NCBI GenBank assembly: GCA_030638935.1
Contig: DAOWDR010000480.1
Span: 1 to 12,513 of the forward strand
Reading direction: 5' to 3'
Source: Desulfobacteraceae bacterium
Lineage (GTDB): Bacteria; Desulfobacterota; Desulfobacteria; Desulfobacterales; Desulfobacteraceae
DNA: 12,513 nt
The notes beneath the pieces are model-generated. The model worked only from the letters and a program-made list of their open reading frames with translations, ran no database searches and was not told the origin of the DNA. The position numbers and the translations under genes were made by a program. This document shows, one piece after another, positions 1 through 6,847 of this stretch. Each line of letters opens with the position of its first letter. The stretch's first letter is position 1.

Positions 1-1
1 A

Positions 2-355
2 ATGGATAAATTTACCCCCAAAGAGATTGAGGAGAAAAAAAAAGCCATCTTTGATGCCATGGGCAAAAGAGGACAGCGCCAGATTCTCAAAAAAGGATAT
101 GAACAATGGAATCCCTTCCAGGAGCCCAAAGACCCCATTGACATCCGGAAAGACAAAACAAAGCGGACCTCCCAGGTATTGATCCGTGAATTTTTATCCC
201 AGGTAGACCATGATGAATACAACAACTCATTTGCCCAGGGAGCATTTGAGATGTGCCTTGGTATTATCAATGAAGAGGAAAAAATAAGGGGCATGTTCGA
301 GTTTGCATGCTGGTATGAAGATCTGCTGAAAAAAGAAGGGCATGATTCCCTTTAA
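2..355 (+). CDS. Conserved-looking hypothetical protein (117 aa)
   Basis: I do not recognise the family. The protein is small, very rich in charged residues and predicted soluble. It has no signal peptide, no membrane segment and no metal-binding cluster; its two cysteines are C85 and C103. The N-terminal 35 residues (MDKFTPKEIEEKKKAIFDAM...) look helical and basic. Residues 55-110 look like a helical bundle with aromatic-rich stretches such as FEFACWYEDLL. The ATG sits at the second base of the window, so the ribosome binding site and any longer start cannot be judged. The stop codon lies 2 nt before the next ATG, which implies co-transcription and probably translational coupling with the methyltransferase gene. 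That pairing is the only functional hint. Confidence 0.7.
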   Translation: MDKFTPKEIEEKKKAIFDAMGKRGQRQILKKGYEQWNPFQEPKDPIDIRKDKTKRTSQVLIREFLSQVDHDEYNNSFAQGAFEMCLGIINEEEKIRGMFEFACWYEDLLKKEGHDSL

Positions 356-357
356 CA

Positions 358-1170
358 ATGATTCAATTTAACAGGAATGCCGTACTTGACATTCTGTACG
401 AATCTGAAAATAGACTGACAGCCCGGGCCTATATTAAACAAATTGCCCTTGGGCTGTCCATTTCTTTTCGCCAGGCAAAAAAAGTTCTCAATTCCCTTGT
501 GGATGAACAGGAATTGGCTTACCAGGATCTATATGGCTCCACCTATGTGGCCCAAAATTTTTTAAAACCGGTTCGGGTTACAGACCATTTCTTCCTCAAG
601 CCTCCGGCAAGAGAAAGCCAGGCAGGCCCCAATGATATAGATATTCTCATTGACCAGGGGATATCTTTTGGTTCAGGTCACCATCCCACCACCCGCCTAT
701 GTCTTGAGGCCATTGACACCACTTTTTTTTCGGCCCCGTCGATTGAGGTCACCCCAAATTTTATTGGGGCGGATATCGGAACAGGATCAGGGGTATTGGC
801 CATAGCACTCTGCCTTGCAGGGATGGAGCACTGCAAAGCCTGGGAGATTGATCCCAATGCCGTGAGTGAAGCAAAAAAAAATGTGTCCGCAAATAATCTT
901 TCCCATAAAATTTGTGTGATTGAAGATTATATGCCGGTGTGTGAGGCCCAATTTTCAGTCATAATCGCCAATTTAAGATTTCCCACCCTTAAGCAATTGT
1001 CCGGTCTTATCCAAAAAAATCTTTGCCAAAGGGGAGTGGTCATTCTATCCGGGATAAGACAATGGGAAAAAGAGGATTTGATAGCCCATTACGCAAAAAT
1101 TGGATTTGCATTGGTCTGGCAGATGGATGAAAAAAATTGGTCTGGTCTGATCATGAAAAATGGGTTATGA
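358..1170 (+). CDS. PrmA-like SAM-dependent methyltransferase with winged-helix-like N terminus
   Basis: The C-terminal two thirds is a class I methyltransferase of the ribosomal protein L11 methyltransferase (PrmA) type. Visible motifs are FGSGHHPTTRLCL (residues 104-116, the PrmA F-G-x-G-x-H-P-T-T signature), SAM motif I GADIGTGSGVLAIA (137-150), the acidic EIDPNA (163-168) and IIANLRFPTL (202-211), which replaces the usual substrate-side ANI(L)A motif. Residues 1-70 do not resemble the PrmA L11-recognition domain. They look like a small winged helix (TARAYIKQIALGLSISFRQAKKVLNSLVDEQEL, here 21-53). PrmA normally trimethylates L11. With this altered front end and altered ANL loop, the substrate is uncertain. 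At 270 aa it is slightly shorter than typical PrmA (about 290-310). The gene starts 2 nt after the preceding stop and no strong ribosome binding site is visible, so coupling is likely. Confidence 0.8.
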   Translation: MIQFNRNAVLDILYESENRLTARAYIKQIALGLSISFRQAKKVLNSLVDEQELAYQDLYGSTYVAQNFLKPVRVTDHFFLKPPARESQAGPNDIDILIDQGISFGSGHHPTTRLCLEAIDTTFFSAPSIEVTPNFIGADIGTGSGVLAIALCLAGMEHCKAWEIDPNAVSEAKKNVSANNLSHKICVIEDYMPVCEAQFSVIIANLRFPTLKQLSGLIQKNLCQRGVVILSGIRQWEKEDLIAHYAKIGFALVWQMDEKNWSGLIMKNGL

Positions 1171-1239
1171 TCAACTTACTTTGACAGGCTGTTTTAATTA
1201 GACTTTTCCCAAGCCCAATAAAAATCAGGCACAACAAAA

Positions 1240-1875
1240 ATGGTGGCTTCCATGTCTACTATTTTGAAAACAATCTGTGTGATTTTGTTTGCTGTGATTA
1301 CAGGAATTATTCTATCAGGAGCCATGTATTCCTGGATCGATACCGAGGGCATCAAACACTTCAGCAATGTTTCACCTCCTGAAAATGGTGAAGCCCAACA
1401 GCTTATTGAAGAAAAATTTATTGTCCCCAAAGGGCATCAATTCAAGGTCGCTAAAATATTTGACGGTGATACAATCCAGGTGGAAGGCTTTGGACTGAAA
1501 TTTACAATACGCCTGGTGGGCATAGACACCCCGGAACTAGGCAAAAAAGGGAAAAAGAGCCAACCCTACGGCCAGCAGGCAAAAAAAGAACTAACCCGGC
1601 TCATAAACAAAAAAACAATCTCCTTAAAGCAATATGGCACGGGTGGTTATAATCGGGTATTGGCAGAAATTTTTGTGGGTACAACCAATGTAAACCTTGA
1701 AATGGTCCGGTCTGGTCTGGCTGAAGTATATCGGGGAAAGCGGCCCAATGGATTTGATAAAAATCTCTATTTTCAAGCAGAAAAAATGGCAAAGCATTCC
1801 CTGAAAGGGATGTGGATTCAGGGGACTGCATATCAAAGTCCCGGGCAGTGGCGTAGAAAATTTTCTTTAAAATAG
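1240..1875 (+). CDS. Membrane-anchored DUF4124/staphylococcal nuclease (SNase)-domain protein
   Basis: This is a thermonuclease-family phosphodiesterase that would act outside the cytoplasmic membrane. An uncleaved or cleavable hydrophobic segment spans about residues 7-29. A short DUF4124-like motif, YSWIDTEGIKHFSNV (30-44), follows. The SNase OB-fold domain covers about 66-192. All catalytic and Ca-binding positions of staphylococcal nuclease are present: D75-G-D77-T, R91, D96-T-P-E99 and R139. It should therefore be active on DNA or RNA in the periplasm. The 211-aa length is normal for the bacterial exported forms. The start is uncertain: the ATG at 1240 has only a weak upstream AATCAGG, and an in-frame ATG at 1252 follows a GGTGG. 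Either start keeps the membrane segment. The gene is probably transcribed separately from its neighbours. Confidence 0.88.
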   Translation: MVASMSTILKTICVILFAVITGIILSGAMYSWIDTEGIKHFSNVSPPENGEAQQLIEEKFIVPKGHQFKVAKIFDGDTIQVEGFGLKFTIRLVGIDTPELGKKGKKSQPYGQQAKKELTRLINKKTISLKQYGTGGYNRVLAEIFVGTTNVNLEMVRSGLAEVYRGKRPNGFDKNLYFQAEKMAKHSLKGMWIQGTAYQSPGQWRRKFSLK

Positions 1876-1890
1876 AACATCAACTTATCC

Positions 1891-1919
1891 TTGACAAAAG
1901 ATGCCATCCTGATTAACGA
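1891..1919 (+). promoter_or_regulatory. Possible weak sigma-70 promoter for the response regulator
   Basis: TTGACA (1891-1896) is followed after 17 nt by TAACGA (1914-1919). The -35 element is perfect and the -10 element is poor. It lies in the 134-bp gap between the nuclease gene and the receiver gene, which otherwise shows nothing except the AAAGGA ribosome binding site at 1997-2002. Confidence 0.25.
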
Positions 1920-2009
1920 TGTCCCAATACACCTCGGGGGAAACAATGACATGTTCAAATTATCGAAAAATTATTAACTAATCTTGTTGACATTAAAAAG
2001 GAAAAAACC

Positions 2010-2396
2010 ATGGGTTCAAATACCATATTAATCGTGGATGATGAAAAAGCTATTTTGCAGATGTTCACCCTGGCTTTTTCAAAAAAAGGATACCAGGTCA
2101 GGTCTGCTGAAAGTGGGGAAGAAGCCCTGGAAATAATAAAATCAGAAAAAATTCATGTCATATTCCTGGACTTGAATCTGCCGGGGATGAACGGAATTGA
2201 ATTATGCCAGGCAATTAAAAAGGAAATGCCCATGGCGATTCTCTATGCCCTAACCGGCTATGCATCGCTTTTTGAATTATCTGACTGCCGGGATGCAGGG
2301 TTTGATGATTATTATAAAAAGCCGATAAGCATGTCTATTCTGCTTGAAGCGGCCAAGGCCGGGTTTGAAAAAATAGAACGCTGGCGTAATGCATGA
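2010..2396 (+). CDS. Stand-alone CheY-like response regulator receiver
   Basis: This single receiver domain of 128 aa has no output domain. Visible residues are the acidic pocket D10-D11, the phospho-acceptor D54 in VIFLDLNLPGMNG, the switch T82 in ALTGYAS, and K104-P105 (YYKKPIS). All key residues are present, so it should be phosphorylated by a histidine kinase and act by protein-protein contact. No partner kinase is encoded in the window. The ATG at 2010 has AAAGGA at 1997-2002, 7 nt upstream. The gene is followed by a strong hairpin shared with convergent ssb. The pathway it serves cannot be told from the context. Confidence 0.9.
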   Translation: MGSNTILIVDDEKAILQMFTLAFSKKGYQVRSAESGEEALEIIKSEKIHVIFLDLNLPGMNGIELCQAIKKEMPMAILYALTGYASLFELSDCRDAGFDDYYKKPISMSILLEAAKAGFEKIERWRNA

Positions 2397-2447
2397 ATGC
2401 CAGCCACCATTATAAACAGCAAAAACAGGTTGTCAGAAATTATTGTA

Positions 2448-2491
2448 TAAACTATTAAGGCGTAACCCAATGGTTACGCCTTAATAGTTTA
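2448..2491. terminator. Bidirectional rho-independent terminator
   Basis: A perfect 20-bp inverted repeat (2448-2467 with 2472-2491) surrounds a 4-nt CAAT loop. The stem core is AAGGCGTAACC. A/T-rich flanks supply T runs on both strands. It lies between the convergent response regulator and ssb genes and would terminate both. Confidence 0.9.
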
Positions 2492-2512
2492 CAAATTTAA
2501 TATATCTATCGG

Positions 2513-3019
2513 TTAAAATGGGATATCATCGTCTGGAATGGAATCCTGGCCGCCGGTCATACCCGGGCTGGTCTGGCCCTGAAAATTATTACTGTTGGGC
2601 CCTTGATTTCCCTGGGAAGGCGCATTACCGGATTGATATCCGCCCTGATTCCCTTGCTGTCCACCGCCCTGCTGGGTGTTTTGGTTGCCACCCTGCCTGC
2701 CGTCACCTGAACTGATAAAATTAAATTGATTCACTATGATATCGGTTGAGTATCTTGTGACACCGTCTTTTTCATATTGGCTGTAATTAATTTCACCTTC
2801 TATATAGAGCATGTGGCCCTTGCTGACATACTTGGTAATTAATTCGCCAGCCTTGTCAAAGGCTGTACAACGATGCCACTGTGTCACTTCCTGGCCGTTT
2901 TTCTGTTTTCTTGAAGTTGCAATGGAAAATTTACATACTGCAAGCCCGGACTGGGTGTATGATATTTCCGGATTTTGTCCGAGACGGCCTAGGATAATCG
3001 CTTTATTAACGCCAGCCAT
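2513..3019 (-). CDS. ssb: Single-stranded DNA-binding protein
   Basis: This protein binds ssDNA as a tetramer during replication, recombination and repair. The OB-fold covers residues 1-105 and begins MAGVNKAIILGRLGQNPE, with the typical TQWHRCTAFDKAGEL (46-60, W48) and LYIEGEINYSQYEKDG (71-86). Residues 106-155 form a low-complexity Gly/Gln/Asn linker. The protein ends in the acidic tip DDDIPF, which recruits partner proteins in the bacterial SSB family. At 168 aa it has normal length. The start is fixed by GAGGAG (3026-3031), 6 nt upstream of the ATG. It stands alone, convergent to the response regulator and divergent from the TrmB-type regulator. No LexA-like box was recognised upstream. 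Confidence 0.97.
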   Translation of the reverse strand: MAGVNKAIILGRLGQNPEISYTQSGLAVCKFSIATSRKQKNGQEVTQWHRCTAFDKAGELITKYVSKGHMLYIEGEINYSQYEKDGVTRYSTDIIVNQFNFISSGDGRQGGNQNTQQGGGQQGNQGGYQSGNAPSQGNQGPNSNNFQGQTSPGMTGGQDSIPDDDIPF

Positions 3020-3068
3020 TTTATACTCCTCATATATTTTTATTAAATGTTGATAATTTTAGTCTATT

Positions 3069-3098
3069 AATATGCTCACAGGAAGAGCCAATTGTCAA
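3069..3098 (-). promoter_or_regulatory. Putative sigma-70 promoter of ssb
   Basis: On the minus strand TTGACA (3098 to 3093) is followed after 18 nt by CATATT (3074 to 3069). This is a perfect -35 and a 4/6 -10. It lies about 50-80 nt upstream of the ssb start codon. Confidence 0.45.
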
Positions 3099-3137
3099 TT
3101 CTTTGTACACCTCATTTTCATGCTGAGAAGATTAACA

Positions 3138-3166
3138 TTGACAATCTTAATCTTTGGAGTTATGTT
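3138..3166 (+). promoter_or_regulatory. Sigma-70 promoter of the TrmB-regulator/aminotransferase operon
   Basis: TTGACA (3138-3143) is followed after exactly 17 nt by TATGTT (3161-3166). The predicted transcription start near 3173 falls inside the inverted repeat described separately. The start codon at 3199 then gives a 5' leader of about 25 nt. Confidence 0.7.
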
Positions 3167-3183
3167 GCTATTAAGGTAGCAAC
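3164..3183. promoter_or_regulatory. Operator-like inverted repeat over the -10 element and start site
   Basis: GTTGCTA (3164-3170) and TAGCAAC (3177-3183) form a perfect 7-bp inverted repeat with a 6-nt centre. It overlaps the -10 hexamer and predicted start site of the TrmB-regulator operon. That position suits a repressor operator, most simply autoregulation by the adjacent winged-helix protein. A hairpin in the 5' leader is a less likely reading. Confidence 0.6.
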
Positions 3184-3198
3184 GTTTTGGAGGCAACT

Positions 3199-3987
3199 AT
3201 GGAAAGCAAATCACGGTTAAAAGATCTGGGATTTTCCCAATATGAAGCCGCCTGTTATATGGCATTGGTTGGGAATCATCCCATCAATGGTTCCCAATTG
3301 AGCAAAATATCAGGAATCGCAAGGTCACGGATATATGATGTCCTGCGGAGCCTGATGTCCAAGGGATATGTGATTGAAGTCAATACGGGCCAGTATGCCC
3401 CCCTCCCATCGGATGAACTGATCCGGCGGCTAAAAAGAGGTTTTGATAAAAATATTACCGCCTTTGAAAAGGAAATTGCAAAAGCCTCCCAGAAAGAGGA
3501 TTTTGAATATGTCTGGACCTTAACCGGTTATGACAATGTCATGGAAAAGGCCAAAGGAATGATAGAAGCGGCCCAAAAAGAGATCTATGTCAGGCTCTTT
3601 CCCGAGGCAGACAGGCATTTATCAGACTATTTAATAGCCGCAGAGAAAAGGGGAGTCAAAATTCGCTACATTGCCATGGGTAAAATTTCTGAAAAATTTG
3701 ATATCCAAGTGACACATCCCGGCCATGAAAACCTTATAGAAACAATTGGCGGCAGATCCTTTGATATTATCACCGATAAAAAAGAAGCCCTGGTGGGGAT
3801 ATTTGAAGCCGGAAATGAAGACCAGGCCCCCATTAACTGGACAAGGAACCAATGGTTTATCATTGCCAACAGGGACAGTCTTCGCCATGATTTTTACCAT
3901 TGTTTCCTGGAAAAAACCCTGGATCAAAACCAGGCACTCACAGACAAAGAAAAACAAATTTACGATATTATAAAAGCAGATAATTAA
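3199..3987 (+). CDS. TrmB-family transcriptional regulator
   Basis: A winged helix-turn-helix covers residues 1-75. LKDLGFSQYEAACYMALV (7-24) is the classic TrmB opening, followed by NGSQLSKISGIARSRIYDVLRSL (30-52) as recognition helix and wing. A helical linker rich in Lys and Glu (75-100) leads to a C-terminal PLD/TrmB-like ligand domain (about 103-262). Family members sense small metabolites and repress or activate nearby genes. At 262 aa it has normal length. I chose the ATG at 3199 because GGAGG (3189-3193) lies 5 nt upstream. An in-frame TTG at 3187 would overlap that site. Its stop codon overlaps the strong ribosome binding site of the aminotransferase, so the two genes form an operon, and amino-acid or keto-acid sensing is a reasonable inference. 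The inverted repeat over its promoter suggests autorepression. Confidence 0.88.
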   Translation: MESKSRLKDLGFSQYEAACYMALVGNHPINGSQLSKISGIARSRIYDVLRSLMSKGYVIEVNTGQYAPLPSDELIRRLKRGFDKNITAFEKEIAKASQKEDFEYVWTLTGYDNVMEKAKGMIEAAQKEIYVRLFPEADRHLSDYLIAAEKRGVKIRYIAMGKISEKFDIQVTHPGHENLIETIGGRSFDIITDKKEALVGIFEAGNEDQAPINWTRNQWFIIANRDSLRHDFYHCFLEKTLDQNQALTDKEKQIYDIIKADN

Positions 3988-3998
3988 GGAGGTGCCCC

Positions 3999-5279
3999 AT
4001 GACAGCCATGCGTAAAATACACTATTTTGATGGATTTTCAAATGAAAGTGACCATACGATTTTTAACCTGGAAGAGGATTTTGGTGCCCATCACTATGAG
4101 AGGATCAACCTGGTGGTCAGACATGCCAAGGGGTGCTGGTTAACCGATGACAAGGGGAAAAAATATCTGGACTGCCTGGCAGCCTATTCAGCAGCCAACC
4201 CGGGCCACCACCATCCCACCATCACCAATGCTGTTATGGACGCCCTCATCGGTAATTATGCCTCGGTCCTCTCCAATGTGGTTTATACCGATCCTCTTGG
4301 AATTTTTCTGTCCGAAGCCGCCAAGTTTGCTCCCCAGATGGGGCCCCGATTTGGTAACTACGGCAATAAGGTATTGCCCAAAAACGGGGGTGTTGAATCA
4401 GTTGAAACTGCCATCAAGGCCATGCGATACTATGGATTCAAAGAAAAGGGCATCCAGGACGGAAAACAGGAAATTATTGTTTTTAATAACAATTTCCATG
4501 GCCGTACCATTTCCGTGGTCTCTTTTTCCTCCAGCAAAAAATACAATGAAGGCTTTGGCCCCCTGACCCCTGGATTTGTCTCTGTTCCGTTCGGGGATAT
4601 TGAAGCTGTGAAAAAGGCCATTTCCCCAAACACCTGCGGCATCCTGGTGGAACCCCTCCAGGGAGAAGGCGGCATGAAAATACCGCCCAAGGGATTTCTC
4701 AAAGGATTAAGAGATTTATCCGATGAAAATGATCTTCTCCTGGTCTGTGATGAAATCCAGGTGGGTATGGGCAGAACCGGAAAAAAATTCTGTTTTGAGC
4801 ATGAAGATATTGTTCCAGACGGTGTGATTCTCGGAAAAGCCCTTTCCGGGGGGCTTGTTCCTCTGTCCGTATTTATCACCAACGCCAAAATCATGGACCT
4901 GGTTTTTTCCAAGGGCTCCGACGGGTCCACCTTTGGAGGCTATCCCCTGGCCTGTGTTGCAGGAGCGGCATCCCTCAAAGTATTTGAAGAAGAGCACCTG
5001 GCAGAACAGTCTGCCAAAAAGGGAAAAATCCTTAAAGAGCGCATTGAAAAAATTGCCGCCAAATCCCCCCATGTCAAAGAAGTCAGGGGAAAAGGGCTTT
5101 TCATCGGAATTGAGGTGATAAAGGGCAATGCCATGGAATTTTGCCAAAAACTGCTGGGCCTCGGCCTGATTGTCAATGACAGCCATGGTCATACCATCCG
5201 GATTTCCCCTCCTCTGGTCATCAATGATGAAGAAATGGATTTTCTGGTCGCCCAGCTTGAAAAAGTTTTGGTGGGATAG
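3999..5279 (+). CDS. Class III PLP aminotransferase, ornithine aminotransferase-like
   Basis: This 426-aa fold-type I PLP enzyme would transfer an omega-amino group from an ornithine- or lysine-like donor to a 2-oxo acid. LDCLAAYSAANPGHHHP (57-73) closely matches the ornithine aminotransferase signature LSAYSAVNQGHCHP. NNFHGRT (164-170), EPLQGEGG (218-225), LVCDEIQVGMGRTG (248-261, cofactor Asp D251) and the PLP lysine K280 in LGKALSGG are also visible. One oddity is NGGVESVETA (129-138), where most relatives have S/T-G-A-E at the phosphate cup. Substrate choice between ornithine, lysine and a related diamine is not settled. Translation starts at ATG 3999 with a consensus AAGGAGGT (3986-3993). 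The gene is co-transcribed with the TrmB-type regulator 11 nt upstream and ends at a strong palindromic terminator. Confidence 0.85.
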   Translation: MTAMRKIHYFDGFSNESDHTIFNLEEDFGAHHYERINLVVRHAKGCWLTDDKGKKYLDCLAAYSAANPGHHHPTITNAVMDALIGNYASVLSNVVYTDPLGIFLSEAAKFAPQMGPRFGNYGNKVLPKNGGVESVETAIKAMRYYGFKEKGIQDGKQEIIVFNNNFHGRTISVVSFSSSKKYNEGFGPLTPGFVSVPFGDIEAVKKAISPNTCGILVEPLQGEGGMKIPPKGFLKGLRDLSDENDLLLVCDEIQVGMGRTGKKFCFEHEDIVPDGVILGKALSGGLVPLSVFITNAKIMDLVFSKGSDGSTFGGYPLACVAGAASLKVFEEEHLAEQSAKKGKILKERIEKIAAKSPHVKEVRGKGLFIGIEVIKGNAMEFCQKLLGLGLIVNDSHGHTIRISPPLVINDEEMDFLVAQLEKVLVG

Positions 5280-5310
5280 AAACCCTGGAATTTTAAACTT
5301 ACAGCAAACA

Positions 5311-5334
5311 AACGGGGGTTTTAAAACCCCCGTT
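5311..5334. terminator. Palindromic terminator between convergent genes
   Basis: AACGGGGGTTTT (5311-5322) is followed directly by its reverse complement (5323-5334), a perfect 24-bp palindrome with a G5/C5 stem and an A/T tip. It sits between the plus-strand aminotransferase and the minus-strand sigma-54 activator and can terminate both. Confidence 0.8.
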
Positions 5335-5339
5335 GCTAT

Positions 5340-6746
5340 TTACTTTTGTAGCGGAATGTCCCATTTTTTCATGTACTTCCACACAGCAGTCCTACTTTTA
5401 CCAATTCGTCTTCCAACTTCGGCTTTGTTCCAATTGCAATCATCAAGTAATTTGACTAGGGTTTCTTTTGTCAGATTTGTTACCGGGTTATTCATGTTCT
5501 CTCTTAAAGGCTGCCTGTTACTCATCCGTGAATAATCTTCTTGATAGGTATGGCCTTCCCTTATTTCAACCGGAAGATCATTTAATTGGATCACATCTGA
5601 ACCGCAGAGAACAAAGGCATGTTCAATGGCATTGTCAAGTTCCCTGATATTTCCCGGCCAGGAATGCTCCCTTATTTTTTTCATTCCATCGGCATTTACA
5701 CGGGTAATTTTTTTATTTTCCCTTTTGTTTCCATTTTGAATAAAATGGTTCACCAACAAAGGAATGTCATCCCGTCACTTTTTTAAAGGCGGAACATTTA
5801 TGGGAAAAACTTTAAGCCTGTAAAAAAGATCCTCCCGGAATTTACCTTCATTGGTGAGATCGTAAAGATTTTTATGGGTGGCGGCAATAATTCTGATATC
5901 AATCTTTATTTTCTTTGAGTCCCCCACCCTTTCGATTTCCCTTTCCTGGAGCACCCTGAGCAATTTCACCTGCATATAGGGCGTAAGCTCACCAATTTCA
6001 TCCAGAAAAATTGTGCCTTTATCAGCCTCCTCAAATCTGCCTTTCCGATCCCTGTGGGCTCCTGTAAAGGCACCTTTTACATGACCGAACAATTCACTTT
6101 CAAGCAGGGATTCGGAAAGAGCGGAACAATTAACCGTTATCATGGGATTTTCAGCATTGGGAGATTTATAATGGATGGCAGATGCAACCAATTCCTTTCC
6201 GGTTCCGCTTTCCCCCTGTATCAGGATATTGGCCCGGCTGTTGGAAGCAGCCCTGATGGCATCAAATACATTCTGCATAACAGCACTTTTCCCGATAATA
6301 TTGCCAAGCCGATAAACATTCTTAAGCTTTTTCTGGGCTTCTTCAGCAGTCTTTTTTACTTTTTTAAGCTCGGTTAAGTCAGTAATGGTCTCTACAATCC
6401 CGAGTACCTGGCCGTCATCATCCTTGGCCAGCCTGGCATTTTTTATCACTGCAATATCATGACCGTCCCTGTGCCGGATAAAGCATTCCTTGGCTTCGGT
6501 TCTTCCATGCCTTATCACACCGCACTTTTTAATATTAGCAGGACATTCTTCTCCGAAACAGCGACTGCATTGCAGAAGGTCGCATTTTTTCCCTACGGCC
6601 TCCCGGGCAGGATAGCCGCTTATCTTTTCCATGGACCTGTTCCAGGATGTTATGATGCCATTATCATCAAGGGTAAACAACCCTTCAGCCATGGTATCAA
6701 TAATCTGGTTTAAAAAGTGAACATTCCATAATTCATGGGTTTCCAT
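5340..6746 (-). pseudogene. Sigma-54-dependent activator (PAS-AAA+-Fis) interrupted by one in-frame TGA
   Basis: This enhancer-binding protein would drive sigma-54 promoters. Before the stop it holds a PAS domain (about 10-125) with a Cys cluster (C55, C60, C63, C68, C75, C88), then an AAA+ domain. Walker A is GESGTGKE (178-185), the sigma-54 contact loop is GAFTGA (225-230), and Walker B is GTIFLDEIGE (244-253). Codon 324 (5777 to 5775) is TGA. The same frame then continues without damage for 144 codons: RDDIPLLVNHF, the sensor II region HSWPGNIREL and a C-terminal Fis-type helix-turn-helix (NKAEVGRRIGKSRTAVWKYM). Relatives read PPLRER..DIPLL, so the TGA sits at a normal Arg; CGA to TGA is one transition. 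Without readthrough the product lacks its DNA-binding domain. The start is ATG 6746 with AAAGGA (6753-6758). Sequencing error, recent nonsense mutation and recoding are all possible. Confidence 0.85.
5775..5777 (-). other. In-frame TGA codon inside the sigma-54 activator
   Basis: The minus-strand codons read AAA AAG TGA CGG GAT GAC, giving K K stop R D D, inside the conserved PPL(R/K)xR..DIPLL segment of the AAA+ domain. No frame change is needed to join the two halves. The nearest downstream hairpin (CCATTTT/AAAATGG) has an AUUC loop without the G required near the loop start in bacterial SECIS elements, so selenocysteine insertion here is not supported. Confidence 0.9.
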
Positions 6747-6790
6747 ATTGATTCCTTTCAACACCAAAAAACAGCATTATCTATCTGCCC

Positions 6791-6819
6791 AGAATAAGTA
6801 ACGTTACCGTTACTGTCAA
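6791..6819 (-). promoter_or_regulatory. Putative sigma-70 promoter of the activator gene, with CGTTAC repeat in its spacer
   Basis: On the minus strand TTGACA (6819 to 6814) is followed after exactly 17 nt by TATTCT (6796 to 6791). The start codon of the sigma-54 activator is at 6746. The spacer between the two hexamers is almost entirely the palindromic repeat at 6798-6813, so any protein bound there would block this promoter. Confidence 0.55.
6798..6813. repeat. Operator-like repeat, copy A
   Basis: GTAACGTTACCGTTAC contains a perfect 10-bp palindrome (GTAACGTTAC, 6798-6807) followed by another CGTTAC unit. It shares the 9-mer TAACGTTAC and the 10-mer CGTTACCGTT with copy B about 360 nt away. 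It is a probable binding site for one regulator, placed between the -35 and -10 of the activator promoter. Confidence 0.6.
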
Positions 6820-6847
6820 GTCCCATGATGATTTTAGTTATTGGTAT

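Noticed and set aside
1181..1209. Sigma-70 promoter upstream of the nuclease gene
   Set aside because: TTGACA is present at 1181-1186, but the hexamer 17 nt later (TTTTCC) does not resemble a -10 element.
1194..1430. Minus-strand open frame over the nuclease gene
   Set aside because: It overlaps the start of a plus-strand gene with clear domain content and has no family resemblance.
2560..2710. Repeat-rich stretch within ssb as a tandem repeat or CRISPR-like array
   Set aside because: It encodes the normal low-complexity Gly/Gln/Asn linker of SSB and has no unique spacers.
3187..3198. TTG start for the TrmB-type regulator
   Set aside because: It would overlap the GGAGG ribosome binding site that serves the ATG at 3199, and the added residues are not typical of the family.
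4430..5192. Long antisense frames within the aminotransferase gene
   Set aside because: They are shadow frames of a strongly conserved enzyme, with no ribosome binding sites or recognisable motifs.
5340..5759. Separate 139-aa gene starting at a TTG
   Set aside because: It begins within the AAA+ domain in the same frame as the upstream part and has no ribosome binding site of its own. It is the C-terminal end of the interrupted activator.
5710..5777. Reading the TGA in the sigma-54 activator as selenocysteine
   Set aside because: The conserved residue is Arg, not Cys. The only clear downstream hairpin (CCATTTT/AAAATGG) has an AUUC loop with no G in its first two positions, starting 34 nt after the TGA. 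Nonsense mutation or error is simpler.
6747..6767. TTG start for the sigma-54 activator seven codons upstream
   Set aside because: The ATG at 6746 has AAAGGA at ideal distance, while the TTG has none.
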